A DNA stretch of 64,000 nt. It comes from Candidatus Gastranaerophilales bacterium (lineage in GTDB: Bacteria; Cyanobacteriota; Vampirovibrionia; Gastranaerophilales; Gastranaerophilaceae). Positions 18,064-25,326 of the stretch are shown here, in pieces. The notes below the pieces were generated by a model. It was given only the letters and a program-made list of their open reading frames with translations, had not been told where the DNA came from and made no database searches. Made by a program: the position numbers and the translations under genes. Every line of letters begins with the position of its first letter. Position 1 is the stretch's first letter. The DNA lies in contig QAMI01000039.1 in the NCBI GenBank assembly GCA_003150395.1, forward strand, positions 8,742 to 72,741. The letters are read 5' to 3'.

Positions 18064-19409
18064 GTTTTAATTATCGCAACATTTTCAACATGATAAGTGT
18101 GGCAAAACATATCAAAAGGCTGTATGCTTTCAACGCGGCAGCCTTTTTCAATTAGAAATTTTAAATCCCTTGCTAAAGTTGCAGGATTACAGCTTACATA
18201 TATGATATGACCTTTTGTGAGTCGTAAGAGTTCAGCCAAAGCTTCTTTTGTGCAGCCTTTGCGCGGCGGGTCAACAATTGAAATATCAAATACGCACTTT
18301 TCATTTTTGAAAAAATCTGCAGCGTCTGAATTGTAAATCTCAACGTTAAAGATTTTGTTTATTTTAAGACTTTTCTTGGCGCGTTCTGTTGATTCTGAAT
18401 TTTCTTCAACTGTAACAACTTTTTGTGCCACATCAGAAACGCAGATTCCAAAAGTTGAAATTCCTGCGTAAGCATCTAAAATAATCGGGTTTTCATAATT
18501 GTTTTGGATAAAATCTTTTACATATTTGAAAATGTTTTCTGCACTTTTGGGATTTACCTGAAAAAATGTGTTTGCTCCAATAGTAAAAGTTTTGCCTAAA
18601 AGTTTTTCCTCAATAAAATCTGCACCTGCAATGCATTCTGATTTTTTGCCAAGAATTACGTTTGTCTTTTGTGAATTAAAATTTACGCACACGCCTGCAA
18701 TCTCTTCAAATTCATTAAAAATAGCTGTTGCAAAGTCCTTTAAGCGACCAAAAGTTTTTGTGGCATTCACAACAAGTGTCACGAGCAGTTTCCCGTTTTC
18801 CGCAGATGCGCGTATTACAACATGGCGAAGATCGCCTGAATGTTTTTTTTCATTAAAGCCGGAAATGTCAAAATCAAGTGCATGTTCTCTTATAAAATCA
18901 ACGATTTTGTCGCAAATTTCGGGTTGAATAGGACAATGTTTTATATTAACAATTTCATGAGTTTGCGGCTTGTAATATCCTGCTAAAATTCTTTTTGAAA
19001 CCTTTGTCTGTGAAATTGGATATTGAATTTTGTGCCTGTAATTTTTGATTTCAGGGCTTGCGATTGTTTTTGGAATTTTTATATCTATGTTGGCTATTGA
19101 GCGCATAGCATCTTCGACAATTTGTCTTTTCAATTCCAATTGATAATCATAATCTATAAATTGAAGCTGGCATGCTCCGCAAACTTTTTGCATTGCGCAG
19201 AATGGTTCAATTCTGTGATTTGAAGGCGTTAGAACCCCAATTGTTTTTGCATTCGCAAAATTTTTGTTAGCTTTTGTAATTTTTGCTGTAACAATGTCTC
19301 CAGGGCAGGCGCCTTCGACAAATACAACATATCCGTCAACTTTTGCAATTCCGTATCCAAGATTTGAGAATTTTTCAATATTGAGATTAAGGATATCATT
19401 TTCGTGCAT
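18060..19409 (-). CDS. rlmD: 23S rRNA (uracil-C5)-methyltransferase RlmD/RumA family
   Basis: SAM-dependent enzyme making 5-methyluridine in 23S rRNA (U1939-type) in the cytoplasm. 449 residues: N-terminal TRAM domain (FSNLGYGIAKVDGYVVFVEG), an iron-sulfur cysteine set (FCAMQKVCGACQLQ with a further Cys at KHCPI), central RNA-recognition domain and the Rossmann methyltransferase domain with ILDAYAGISTFGI, the SIVDPPRKGC motif and the catalytic-cysteine segment YVSCNPATLARD. All catalytic residues are intact. A related family member (RlmC/TrmA-like) is possible, but the TRAM plus cluster layout fits RlmD. Convergent with the gene at 16861. Confidence 0.93.
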   Translation of the reverse strand: MHENDILNLNIEKFSNLGYGIAKVDGYVVFVEGACPGDIVTAKITKANKNFANAKTIGVLTPSNHRIEPFCAMQKVCGACQLQFIDYDYQLELKRQIVEDAMRSIANIDIKIPKTIASPEIKNYRHKIQYPISQTKVSKRILAGYYKPQTHEIVNIKHCPIQPEICDKIVDFIREHALDFDISGFNEKKHSGDLRHVVIRASAENGKLLVTLVVNATKTFGRLKDFATAIFNEFEEIAGVCVNFNSQKTNVILGKKSECIAGADFIEEKLLGKTFTIGANTFFQVNPKSAENIFKYVKDFIQNNYENPIILDAYAGISTFGICVSDVAQKVVTVEENSESTERAKKSLKINKIFNVEIYNSDAADFFKNEKCVFDISIVDPPRKGCTKEALAELLRLTKGHIIYVSCNPATLARDLKFLIEKGCRVESIQPFDMFCHTYHVENVAIIKT

Positions 19410-19428
19410 AATTTGATTTTAGCACAAA

Positions 19429-20127
19429 CTAGCGCGGAAGATTGTTGAAATAATCTTTATCTGTCAATGCGTAATATGTGCATGCAATGCCGTTGTACGG
19501 GTCTGTTGAAGTTTGAGAGCAGTATGTGTTTTTGTCTATATACGTGGTGCTTGGTGCTCCCATAGGCGCAATCCTGCCGTCATCCATTAATTGAAAAGTA
19601 AATAGATCGTGTCCCCATCTGTTTGGATTTTTGTTGATACCGTTTACATCGACACTAACTAATCGTGTCCGATCTGTTGCGTCTGAGGAGTTTTCTAGTA
19701 GTATAAGACTACCATCTTTTAAAACGAATTGTCCATCGTCAAGTAATGTTAATCTTAATGTCTTATTATTATACGTTTTGTAGATAGAAGATATTCTATC
19801 TGCATAACTGTTATCTCCTTGGTTTGGCATACATTTTGTATATGTAATTCCGCAGTCATGTATTATCGCAAAATATGGTTTAATAAGATTATATAAATTG
19901 TTTGCGTCTTTTTTAATTCCTATATCTTCTGGTTTTAAGGTTTCGCCATGTTTTGCTTGATACATTACAAATGCCTGTTGGATAACTGAATAGTTCTTTT
20001 TCAAGGATGCTTCCAATGCTTTATTCTGATTTTTGGTAATTAGTGCAGGCAAGGTCATGGCTGCAACAACCCCGATAATCCCTAAAGTTATCAGAACTTC
20101 AGCCAACGTAAAAGCATTTTTTCTCAT
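19429..20127 (-). CDS. Type IV pilin-like / pseudopilin protein
   Basis: 232 residues. The short leader MRKNA is followed by FTLAEVLITLGIIGVVAAMT, the class III signal cut by prepilin peptidase with Glu at +5; the -1 residue is Ala rather than the usual Gly. After the membrane helix comes a globular domain with cysteines and the motif VDVNGINKNPNRWGHDLFTF near the C-terminus, also seen in three other pseudopilins here. It is a close paralogue of the poly-G gene at 50986 (same NQNKALEASLKKNYSV and the same ending NNLP) but has no G-run. Its start is divergent from an XRE gene with a palindrome between. Likely a minor pilin or surface adhesin. Confidence 0.9.
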   Translation of the reverse strand: MRKNAFTLAEVLITLGIIGVVAAMTLPALITKNQNKALEASLKKNYSVIQQAFVMYQAKHGETLKPEDIGIKKDANNLYNLIKPYFAIIHDCGITYTKCMPNQGDNSYADRISSIYKTYNNKTLRLTLLDDGQFVLKDGSLILLENSSDATDRTRLVSVDVNGINKNPNRWGHDLFTFQLMDDGRIAPMGAPSTTYIDKNTYCSQTSTDPYNGIACTYYALTDKDYFNNLPR

Positions 20128-20147
20128 AGTTTATCTCCATAAAGCTA

Positions 20148-20163
20148 ATATCTAATTAGATAT
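20148..20163. promoter_or_regulatory. Perfect 16-bp palindrome, candidate operator
   Basis: ATATCTAATTAGATAT lies in the 84-bp gap between a divergent pseudopilin gene and the XRE gene at 20212. A second, imperfect copy (TATCTTATTAGGAT, 20191-20204) lies just before the XRE start. Placement and symmetry suit a site bound by the XRE protein to control both genes. Confidence 0.5.
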
Positions 20164-20211
20164 ATTTAATTAACTATAACTAATTTACCATATCTTATTA
20201 GGATTGTAAAT

Positions 20212-20496
20212 ATGAAAAATGACAAAAAGATTATTGATCCTAAAAAAGAATTACTATTAAAAGTTGTAGGCAGCATAATAAAAGAAAAACGACTCTCAAA
20301 AAATAAAGGAATTTTGCTTTTAAGTTATGAATATGACATAGCTAACAGCTCAATTGCGTTATTAGAAAAAGGTGTAAGAGATGTGCAATTTTGCACCTTA
20401 TGGAAGCTTGCAAATGCCTTTGGCATGAATTTTTCCGAATTTATAAAAGAGGTTGAAAGTCGTCTGCCAAAAGATTTTAAATTAATAGAAGATTAA
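20212..20496 (+). CDS. Small XRE-family regulator divergent from a pseudopilin gene
   Basis: 94 residues, a paralogue of the protein at 8914: the C-terminal half LWKLANAFGMNFSEFIKEVE and DFKLIED is nearly shared. The HTH is the segment SYEYDIANSSIALLEKG. The N-terminus is lysine-rich. It probably binds DNA as a dimer; the palindrome at 20148 and its half-match at 20191 are candidate sites, which would link it to autoregulation and to the pseudopilin at 19429. The gene ends 14 bases before the promoter of tRNA-Val. Confidence 0.82.
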   Translation: MKNDKKIIDPKKELLLKVVGSIIKEKRLSKNKGILLLSYEYDIANSSIALLEKGVRDVQFCTLWKLANAFGMNFSEFIKEVESRLPKDFKLIED

Positions 20497-20510
20497 TTTA
20501 AAGAAATATC

Positions 20511-20541
20511 TTGACAGCAAAATTTTTTTTGATACTATAAT
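20511..20541 (+). promoter_or_regulatory. Promoter of tRNA-Val
   Basis: A perfect TTGACA at 20511-20516 and TATAAT at 20536-20541 lie 19 bases apart (an overlapping TACTAT at 20533 would give 16), 17 bases before the tRNA. Confidence 0.75.
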
Positions 20542-20557
20542 AAATGTCGAAAGGCAA

Positions 20558-20633
20558 GGGCGTTTAGCTCAGTTGGTAGAGCGTCTCCCTTACAAGGAGA
20601 GGGTCAGAAGTTCGAGTCTTCTAACGCCCACCA
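20558..20633 (+). tRNA. tRNA-Val (anticodon TAC), CCA encoded
   Basis: Acceptor GGGCGTT/AACGCCC, D-arm GCTC-AGTTGGTA-GAGC, anticodon arm TCTCC-CTTACAA-GGAGA with TAC, T-arm AGAAG-TTCGAGT-CTTCT, discriminator A and an encoded CCA. A terminator follows directly. Confidence 0.97.
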
Positions 20634-20634
20634 T

Positions 20635-20663
20635 AAAAAAGACCGTTATAAGCGGTCTTTTTT
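20635..20663 (+). terminator. Intrinsic terminator after tRNA-Val
   Basis: AAAAAAGACCG and CGGTCTTTTTT enclose a seven-base loop. It closes a single-tRNA transcription unit. Confidence 0.92.
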
Positions 20664-20732
20664 AATAACTGAATATTGAAAATTGAAGTTTAACTGAAAC
20701 TTGTGAGCCTGTCTCCGTAACATAGTGAAAGT

Positions 20733-20903
20733 AAGTATCAATTTCGAAGGAGACTTGCTTTAACCTCAAAAAGTTACATAAAATTCCGTATGGGGCGTTA
20801 GCAGGGACCCCGCAAAATTGATACTTAATCAATTTTGAAGGGGGTTGCGCTCGCCCCCAAACATAGTCAAACAACTACATAAATTTACGCATGGGGCGTT
20901 AGC
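20733..20903. repeat. Nested direct and inverted repeats ending in a truncated tRNA-Ala copy
   Basis: A 28-base segment (20775-20802) repeats at 20876-20903 with 25 identities; the second copy runs into the intact tRNA-Ala, so the first contains only its 5' end (GGGGCGTTAGC). Upstream, ATCAATTT-c/t-GAAGG occurs at 20737 and 20828. AAGTATCAATTT (20733-20744) is exactly inverted at 20815-20826, and 20814-20836 and the GGGGG...CCCCC segment at about 20840-20858 are hairpins. This looks like a duplicated and decayed tRNA-Ala upstream region. Confidence 0.65.
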
Positions 20904-20968
20904 GCAGTTGGTAGCGCACGACACTGGCAGTGTCGGGGTCACGAGTTCGAGTCTCGTACGCTCCACCA
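20893..20968 (+). tRNA. tRNA-Ala (anticodon GGC), CCA encoded
   Basis: Acceptor GGGGCGT/ACGCTCC includes the G3-U70 wobble pair that marks alanine tRNAs. D-arm GCGC-AGTTGGTA-GCGC, anticodon arm CGACA-CTGGCAG-TGTCG with GGC, T-arm ACGAG-TTCGAGT-CTCGT, then A and encoded CCA. Confidence 0.97.
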
Positions 20969-21162
20969 TATTGAAAATAACACTGTTGAATATTGGTTTG
21001 GCAGTGTTTTTTAGTTTTATTAATACGTTTTCACTGTTGTACAAAATGTTGCAAACTTTAATCAGTCTTTTCTAAATAAAGTTTTTCTGAAACAAAATCT
21101 GAAATTTCCCGTCTTTTAAATCAAAGAGTTTTTATTTTTGAAATTAAGAAGAGAGGAAATGT

Positions 21163-22143
21163 ATGAGTGTAAACGTGCAGCTTCAGGAAGATAATGAAAC
21201 TTTATTTAAAGATTTTCAGAGTAATTATTTGCAGGAAGATATTATTTGCCGTGAAGAAGATGATGAGGTCGTTTGTGAGCCAAAAACTTTCAATTCAATT
21301 GCAAATGAAGATGATTTGCTTCAAATGTATTTGAAAGATATTGGTAAAGTTAAACTTTTAACTTCAAAAGAGGAAAAAATCCTGGGAAAACAAATAAAAG
21401 AAGGCAAACCGACTCAGGCTGAAATCGCAAAAAGAAAGTTGATTCAGGCAAACTTGAGGCTTGTTGTGAGTATTGCTAAAAAATATATCGGTCAGGGTGT
21501 TTTGTTCATGGATTTAGTGCAGGAAGGCTCTTTGGGCTTAATCAAAGCCGCTGAAAAGTTTGATTATTCAAAGAATTTTAAATTCTCAACTTATGCAACC
21601 TGGTGGATTAAACAAACTATTATCAGAGCAATTTCAAACAATTCACGCACTATCAGAATTCCTGTTCATATGGCAGATAAAATAAGAAAATATAAAAAAG
21701 TTTATACAATGCTTTCGTTTGAGTTGGGGCGTGAACCGAGCGATGCAGAAGTTGCAGAAAGAATGGGGCTTCCGCCTAAAAAACTCTCTACAATCAGAAA
21801 ATCCATTATAAAAGAGCCTATAAGTCTTGAAACTCCGGTTACAGATGATTTGAATGTAGGGGATTATATTCAGGATAAGAAACACAATTCTCCGGATGAA
21901 CAAACTAAAAATAATAGTTTAAAAGGGTCTATAGAACACCTTTTAAGCACACTTAACGAACGTGAAAAAAAGATTATTAGCTGCCGGTTTGGGATAAACG
22001 GACACACGCAAATGACGCTGGAACAATTAGGGTGTGAAATGGGATATTCCAAAGAGCGTATCAGGCAATTAGAGGATATTGCTCTTAATAAAATTAGAGA
22101 GAAAGAAGAGTTGAAACATTTTAGGGATTTTATTGAGGATTAG
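21163..22143 (+). CDS. RNA polymerase sigma factor, sigma-70 group 1/2 (RpoD/SigA-like)
   Basis: 326 residues. Region 1.2 starts at [18 protein letters not shown]; region 2 holds [28 protein letters not shown] and the -10 recognition helix [17 protein letters not shown]; region 3 includes [16 protein letters not shown]; region 4 ends with [20 protein letters not shown] for -35 contact. There is no long region 1.1, only about 50 acidic residues, so it is shorter than typical primary sigma factors; it may be the housekeeping factor of a compact genome or a group 2 factor. GAAGAGAGGAAA precedes the ATG. It ends in two stacked terminators. Confidence 0.93.
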   Translation: MSVNVQLQEDNETLFKDFQSNYLQEDIICREEDDEVVCEPKTFNSIANEDDLLQMYLKDIGKVKLLTSKEEKILGKQIKEGKPTQAEIAKRKLIQANLRLVVSIAKKYIGQGVLFMDLVQEGSLGLIKAAEKFDYSKNFKFSTYATWWIKQTIIRAISNNSRTIRIPVHMADKIRKYKKVYTMLSFELGREPSDAEVAERMGLPPKKLSTIRKSIIKEPISLETPVTDDLNVGDYIQDKKHNSPDEQTKNNSLKGSIEHLLSTLNEREKKIISCRFGINGHTQMTLEQLGCEMGYSKERIRQLEDIALNKIREKEELKHFRDFIED

Positions 22144-22150
22144 TTTCTAT

Positions 22151-22172
22151 AAGCCGGCAACAGCCGGTTTTT
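22151..22172 (+). terminator. Intrinsic terminator after the sigma-factor gene
   Basis: AAGCCGGC-AACA-GCCGGTTTTT: a short GC stem extended by a G-T and two A-T pairs with a T-run, eight bases after the stop codon. Confidence 0.8.
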
Positions 22173-22200
22173 CTTTTGCCGCTAAGGTTAATTTTATTTA

Positions 22201-22235
22201 AAAACGACCTCCGCACATATTACGGAAGGTCGTTT
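22201..22235. terminator. Bidirectional intrinsic terminator
   Basis: AAAACGACCTCCG pairs with CGGAAGGTCGTTTT with one bulged A, flanked by A- and T-runs, between the sigma gene and the convergent SPFH gene. Confidence 0.8.
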
Positions 22236-22280
22236 TTTTATAAATTTAGGGATGTCAAGAAATAATTCACTATTATTTCC

Positions 22281-22481
22281 TTAAACCAGATTGTTTTTAA
22301 TAACCGGCTGGGCTTCTTTATTTGCACAAAGCGTAACAAGAAGATTATTAACCATTTTTGCTTTTTCTAGTTCGTCAAGCTGAACAATGTTGTTTTCGCT
22401 TAATCTGTTAAGTGCCATCTCAACCATTCCCACCGCTCCATCAACAATTGCTCGTTTTGCATCAATTACTGCTGACGCCTG
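22281..22481 (-). pseudogene. Continuation of the SPFH gene behind an in-frame amber codon
   Basis: After TAG at 22482-22484 the same frame stays open for 66 more codons to TAA at 22281-22283 and encodes a normal SPFH tail: [20 protein letters not shown], then [20 protein letters not shown] and a short ending. The codon before the stop is in an AMLQR context where family members carry QQA, so CAG to TAG is the simplest change. Either the gene is recently broken or a read-through product exists. Confidence 0.75.
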
Positions 22482-23567
22482 CTATCTTTGAAGCATTGCA
22501 ACCGCGATTTCCGGAGCATAAGCAAGGTGTGTAATTTTTGCATCAACAACATTTATTCCGGCAACTTTTACATTGCGTTGGATTTCAGCTTTTAATTTAG
22601 CTGAAATTTCAGCACTGTCTCCGCGTAAAGATTGTACATCTTTGTCTTCCGGAGCGTCGTAAGGATACATTCTTACAATGTTTCTCAATGCTGAGTCGCT
22701 TTGTGCTGATATAAATGTTTTGTAGTCATTAACATTAAATATTGCTTTTGCGGTATCCTGCACCTCCCAAATTACGATTATCCCTACTTCAATAGGGTTT
22801 CCAAGTTCGTCATTAATTTTTTGTTTGCCGTTATCAAGGGTCATCGCTTTTAATGAAATCGGTACAAATGGCGTTACACTCTGAGCAAAGGGGTTAACCC
22901 AGTGAAAACCTGCTCCGCGAAGGGTTCCGATGTATTTGCCGAAAACAGTCAGAACGAGCGCTTCCTGCGGCTTAAGTATTTTGAAGCCGGCGCATAAAAA
23001 GACAAAAATTACTATTCCTACAGGGATTAATAACGGAAGAAGCAGTCCTAGACTAAGGATTACACCTGCACCTAGCAGCATGAATAATAACACGATAAAT
23101 CCGTTTACTGATATAACGCGTTTTTCTTTTTCTTTACTTTGTATTTCAAGTTCCTGGAATGCTGGTTCTGTTTTCTGTTTTAGGGAAGTGTCGCAGTATT
23201 TTTCAATAAATGTAAAATTGTCACTGATTGCCGGAGTTTTTTTCATAAACAATCCGAAATATTTTGAGAGCTCACCGTTGTCAAACCAAATTCCGTTGCA
23301 AACAGAACATTTGTCAACGATTATACCGTTAAAATATACTTTCTCCATTGCTTTTCCGCAGTCAGGACAAACTCTTGGCTCTTCTTTAACTTTAACAGAA
23401 GCCATATCTGCAGGATTTAGTATTTCGCATTTCAAATCAAGCATGTCGCCGATTTTTTTCAATGTCGGAAATTTAATCCACATTGCTTTACATGTTTTGC
23501 AATACTGGATTGTAACCCCTTTTATTTTTAGACTTTCTAATTCTTCTTGACATTTTGGACAATTCAT
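22482..23567 (-). CDS. SPFH/band-7 membrane protein with two N-terminal TFIIB-type zinc ribbons (amber-truncated)
   Basis: 361 residues to an amber codon. Two zf-TFIIB-like ribbons open the protein (CPKCQEELE...YCKTCKAMW and CPDCGKAM...CSVCNGIWFDNGELS), followed by a long hydrophobic hairpin (VILSLGLLLPLLIPVGIVIF), then the SPFH domain (KPQEALVLTVFGKYIGTLRG, RNIVRMYPYDAPEDKD, VKVAGINVVDAKITHLAYAPEIAVA). SPFH proteins form membrane rings or scaffolds that organise microdomains and proteases. The zinc-ribbon fusion suggests a metal-binding cytosolic head. The frame is cut near the end of the helical tail, 67 codons before the next stop. It follows recN on the same strand by 44 bases. Confidence 0.85.
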   Translation of the reverse strand: MNCPKCQEELESLKIKGVTIQYCKTCKAMWIKFPTLKKIGDMLDLKCEILNPADMASVKVKEEPRVCPDCGKAMEKVYFNGIIVDKCSVCNGIWFDNGELSKYFGLFMKKTPAISDNFTFIEKYCDTSLKQKTEPAFQELEIQSKEKEKRVISVNGFIVLLFMLLGAGVILSLGLLLPLLIPVGIVIFVFLCAGFKILKPQEALVLTVFGKYIGTLRGAGFHWVNPFAQSVTPFVPISLKAMTLDNGKQKINDELGNPIEVGIIVIWEVQDTAKAIFNVNDYKTFISAQSDSALRNIVRMYPYDAPEDKDVQSLRGDSAEISAKLKAEIQRNVKVAGINVVDAKITHLAYAPEIAVAMLQR

Positions 23568-23611
23568 TTATACCCCTTTCTCAATTAATGCAGACCTTTA
23601 GCCAGCATAAG

Positions 23612-25264
23612 TTATGTTTCAATAAGTGATTTTGCAAATTCCATTGATTGTTCGTTAATGTCGCCGCCTGCAAGTTCTGCTAGCGCTTTAATTCTATTGT
23701 CGCCTGTCAAAACATAGACCTCAACTTTTGTTTCATCTTCCTGCGACTTTTTGACGTAAAAATGTTTGTCTGCTTTTGAGGCAATAATTGCCTGGTGAGT
23801 AATTAAAATTATCTGATGGAATTTTGAAAGTTCTACGATTTCATCGGCAACACTTTGGGAGGCTTTGCCTGAAATTCCCGTATCTATTTCATCGAAAATT
23901 ACAGTGTCAATATCGTCGGTTTGTGCAAAGATTGACTTTATTGCAAGCATTACACGAGAAATTTCCCCGCCGGATGCGACTTTTGCAAGCGGTTTTAAAT
24001 CTTCTGAAACGTTCGTGGAAATCAAAAATTCAACCTCATCAATTCCATCAGAACAAAGCTCTTTTTCTTTAACTGCAATTTCAAAACGGGCTTTTGGAAG
24101 TTCCAATTTGGCAAGCCTTTCCTGAATATAAACAGAAAGAACATTCGCATAATTTTTTCGGTGTTCGCTTATTTCTTTTGCTTTTTCAAAGAGATTTTTG
24201 CGTGCTTGTTCAATAAATCCTTCAAGTTCGTCAATATTTTTTGTTGAAAATTCGATTGAAGAAAGTTCTTGTGAAAGTTTTTCGTAAGTTTCAAGCACTG
24301 AAGCGAGAGTTCCGCCGTATTTGCGTTTAAGCTTGTCTAACAGATAGAGTCTTTCCTGAATTTCGTTTAGCCGTTCTGTGTCGTTATCAAGATTTTGGCT
24401 GTAATTTCTCAATTCGCTTGAAATTTCATGAAGATTTTCAATGTTTTCAATGAGATTTTGTTCAAGGCTTTCAAGCTTTGAGTCAAACGAAGCAGCTTTT
24501 GAAATGTTTTGTTTAATTTTGCCGAGCGCCTCCAGAATTGAACCGTCATCACCATTGATTGCCCAATATGAGGAGCCCGTTAATTCTTTGAGTTTTTCCG
24601 CATTTTCAAGAACCTCCAATTCTGCATTAAGTTCGTCATCTTCGCTTTGGGATTGAATTTCTGCTGTTTCAATTTCATTTACTTGAAATTTTAGAAATTC
24701 AATTTGAGATTCTGTGATATCTGCTGAATTTTTTGCTTTTTCTAGTCTTGACTTGAGTTCGTTGTATTCAGAATATAAACTTCTGTATTCGCTGAGTTTT
24801 TCCCCGTAAACCTCTTTTGCATAAGAATCAAGAAGCGTTATGTGATATTTTGGCTGTAAAAAGGAATATGTCTGGTGTTGAGAATGAATATCGAGAAACA
24901 GCGCCCGAAGATTTTTTATAAATTCCTGATTAACAAGTGTACCGTTTACACGCGAGCGAACCGAACTCTGCGTAATTTCTTTTGTCAGAGTTATTTCTTT
25001 GCCGAAATCGTCAATTCCGTTTTCGTCAAAAAGCGTTTTTAAATCGTGTTTTGTATTTTCGATAGTAAGCTCAATTACAGCTTTTTCAGAGCCGTTTTTT
25101 ATGACATCTTTTGACACCCTCGGCGCAAACGCCAGGTCTATTGCGCTAATTAAAATGCTTTTGCCCGCACCGGTTTCGCCTGTTATGACGTTCAAGCCTT
25201 TATCAAAATTTGCGCACAACTCGTCTATTAAGATATAATCCTTAATTCTTAATTGCTTAATCAT
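23612..25264 (-). CDS. recN: DNA repair protein RecN
   Basis: SMC-like ATPase that acts in double-strand-break repair and recombination. 550 residues: Walker A at the N-terminus (NVITGETGAGKSILI), long coiled-coil arms from about residue 150 to 380, and the C-terminal half with the signature LAKVASGGEISRVMLAIK, Walker B DTVIFDEIDTGISGK and the H-loop ILITHQAIIASKADKH. Length and order are normal. No Shine-Dalgarno is seen before the ATG. It lies between a GH13 gene and the SPFH gene, all on the minus strand; no functional link is evident. Confidence 0.97.
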   Translation of the reverse strand: MIKQLRIKDYILIDELCANFDKGLNVITGETGAGKSILISAIDLAFAPRVSKDVIKNGSEKAVIELTIENTKHDLKTLFDENGIDDFGKEITLTKEITQSSVRSRVNGTLVNQEFIKNLRALFLDIHSQHQTYSFLQPKYHITLLDSYAKEVYGEKLSEYRSLYSEYNELKSRLEKAKNSADITESQIEFLKFQVNEIETAEIQSQSEDDELNAELEVLENAEKLKELTGSSYWAINGDDGSILEALGKIKQNISKAASFDSKLESLEQNLIENIENLHEISSELRNYSQNLDNDTERLNEIQERLYLLDKLKRKYGGTLASVLETYEKLSQELSSIEFSTKNIDELEGFIEQARKNLFEKAKEISEHRKNYANVLSVYIQERLAKLELPKARFEIAVKEKELCSDGIDEVEFLISTNVSEDLKPLAKVASGGEISRVMLAIKSIFAQTDDIDTVIFDEIDTGISGKASQSVADEIVELSKFHQIILITHQAIIASKADKHFYVKKSQEDETKVEVYVLTGDNRIKALAELAGGDINEQSMEFAKSLIET

Positions 25265-25326
25265 ACTTATAGAATAGCGTAAAGTCTTGAATTGAGCAAT
25301 ATTTTAAATATTTTTTACAATAAGGA

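Noticed and set aside
20662..21075. Open frames of about 70 codons on both strands
   Set aside because: They cross tRNA-Ala and its repeats, which explain the lack of stops.
22481..22485. Reassignment of TAG to an amino acid in this genome
   Set aside because: TAG ends other genes at normal family lengths (the sigma factor at 22141-22143 and the first permease at 32628-32630), so the amber codon in the SPFH gene is a local event.
22930..23550. 206-codon plus-strand frame
   Set aside because: Antisense to the SPFH gene, whose domains are clear; no ribosome-binding site and no recognisable protein.
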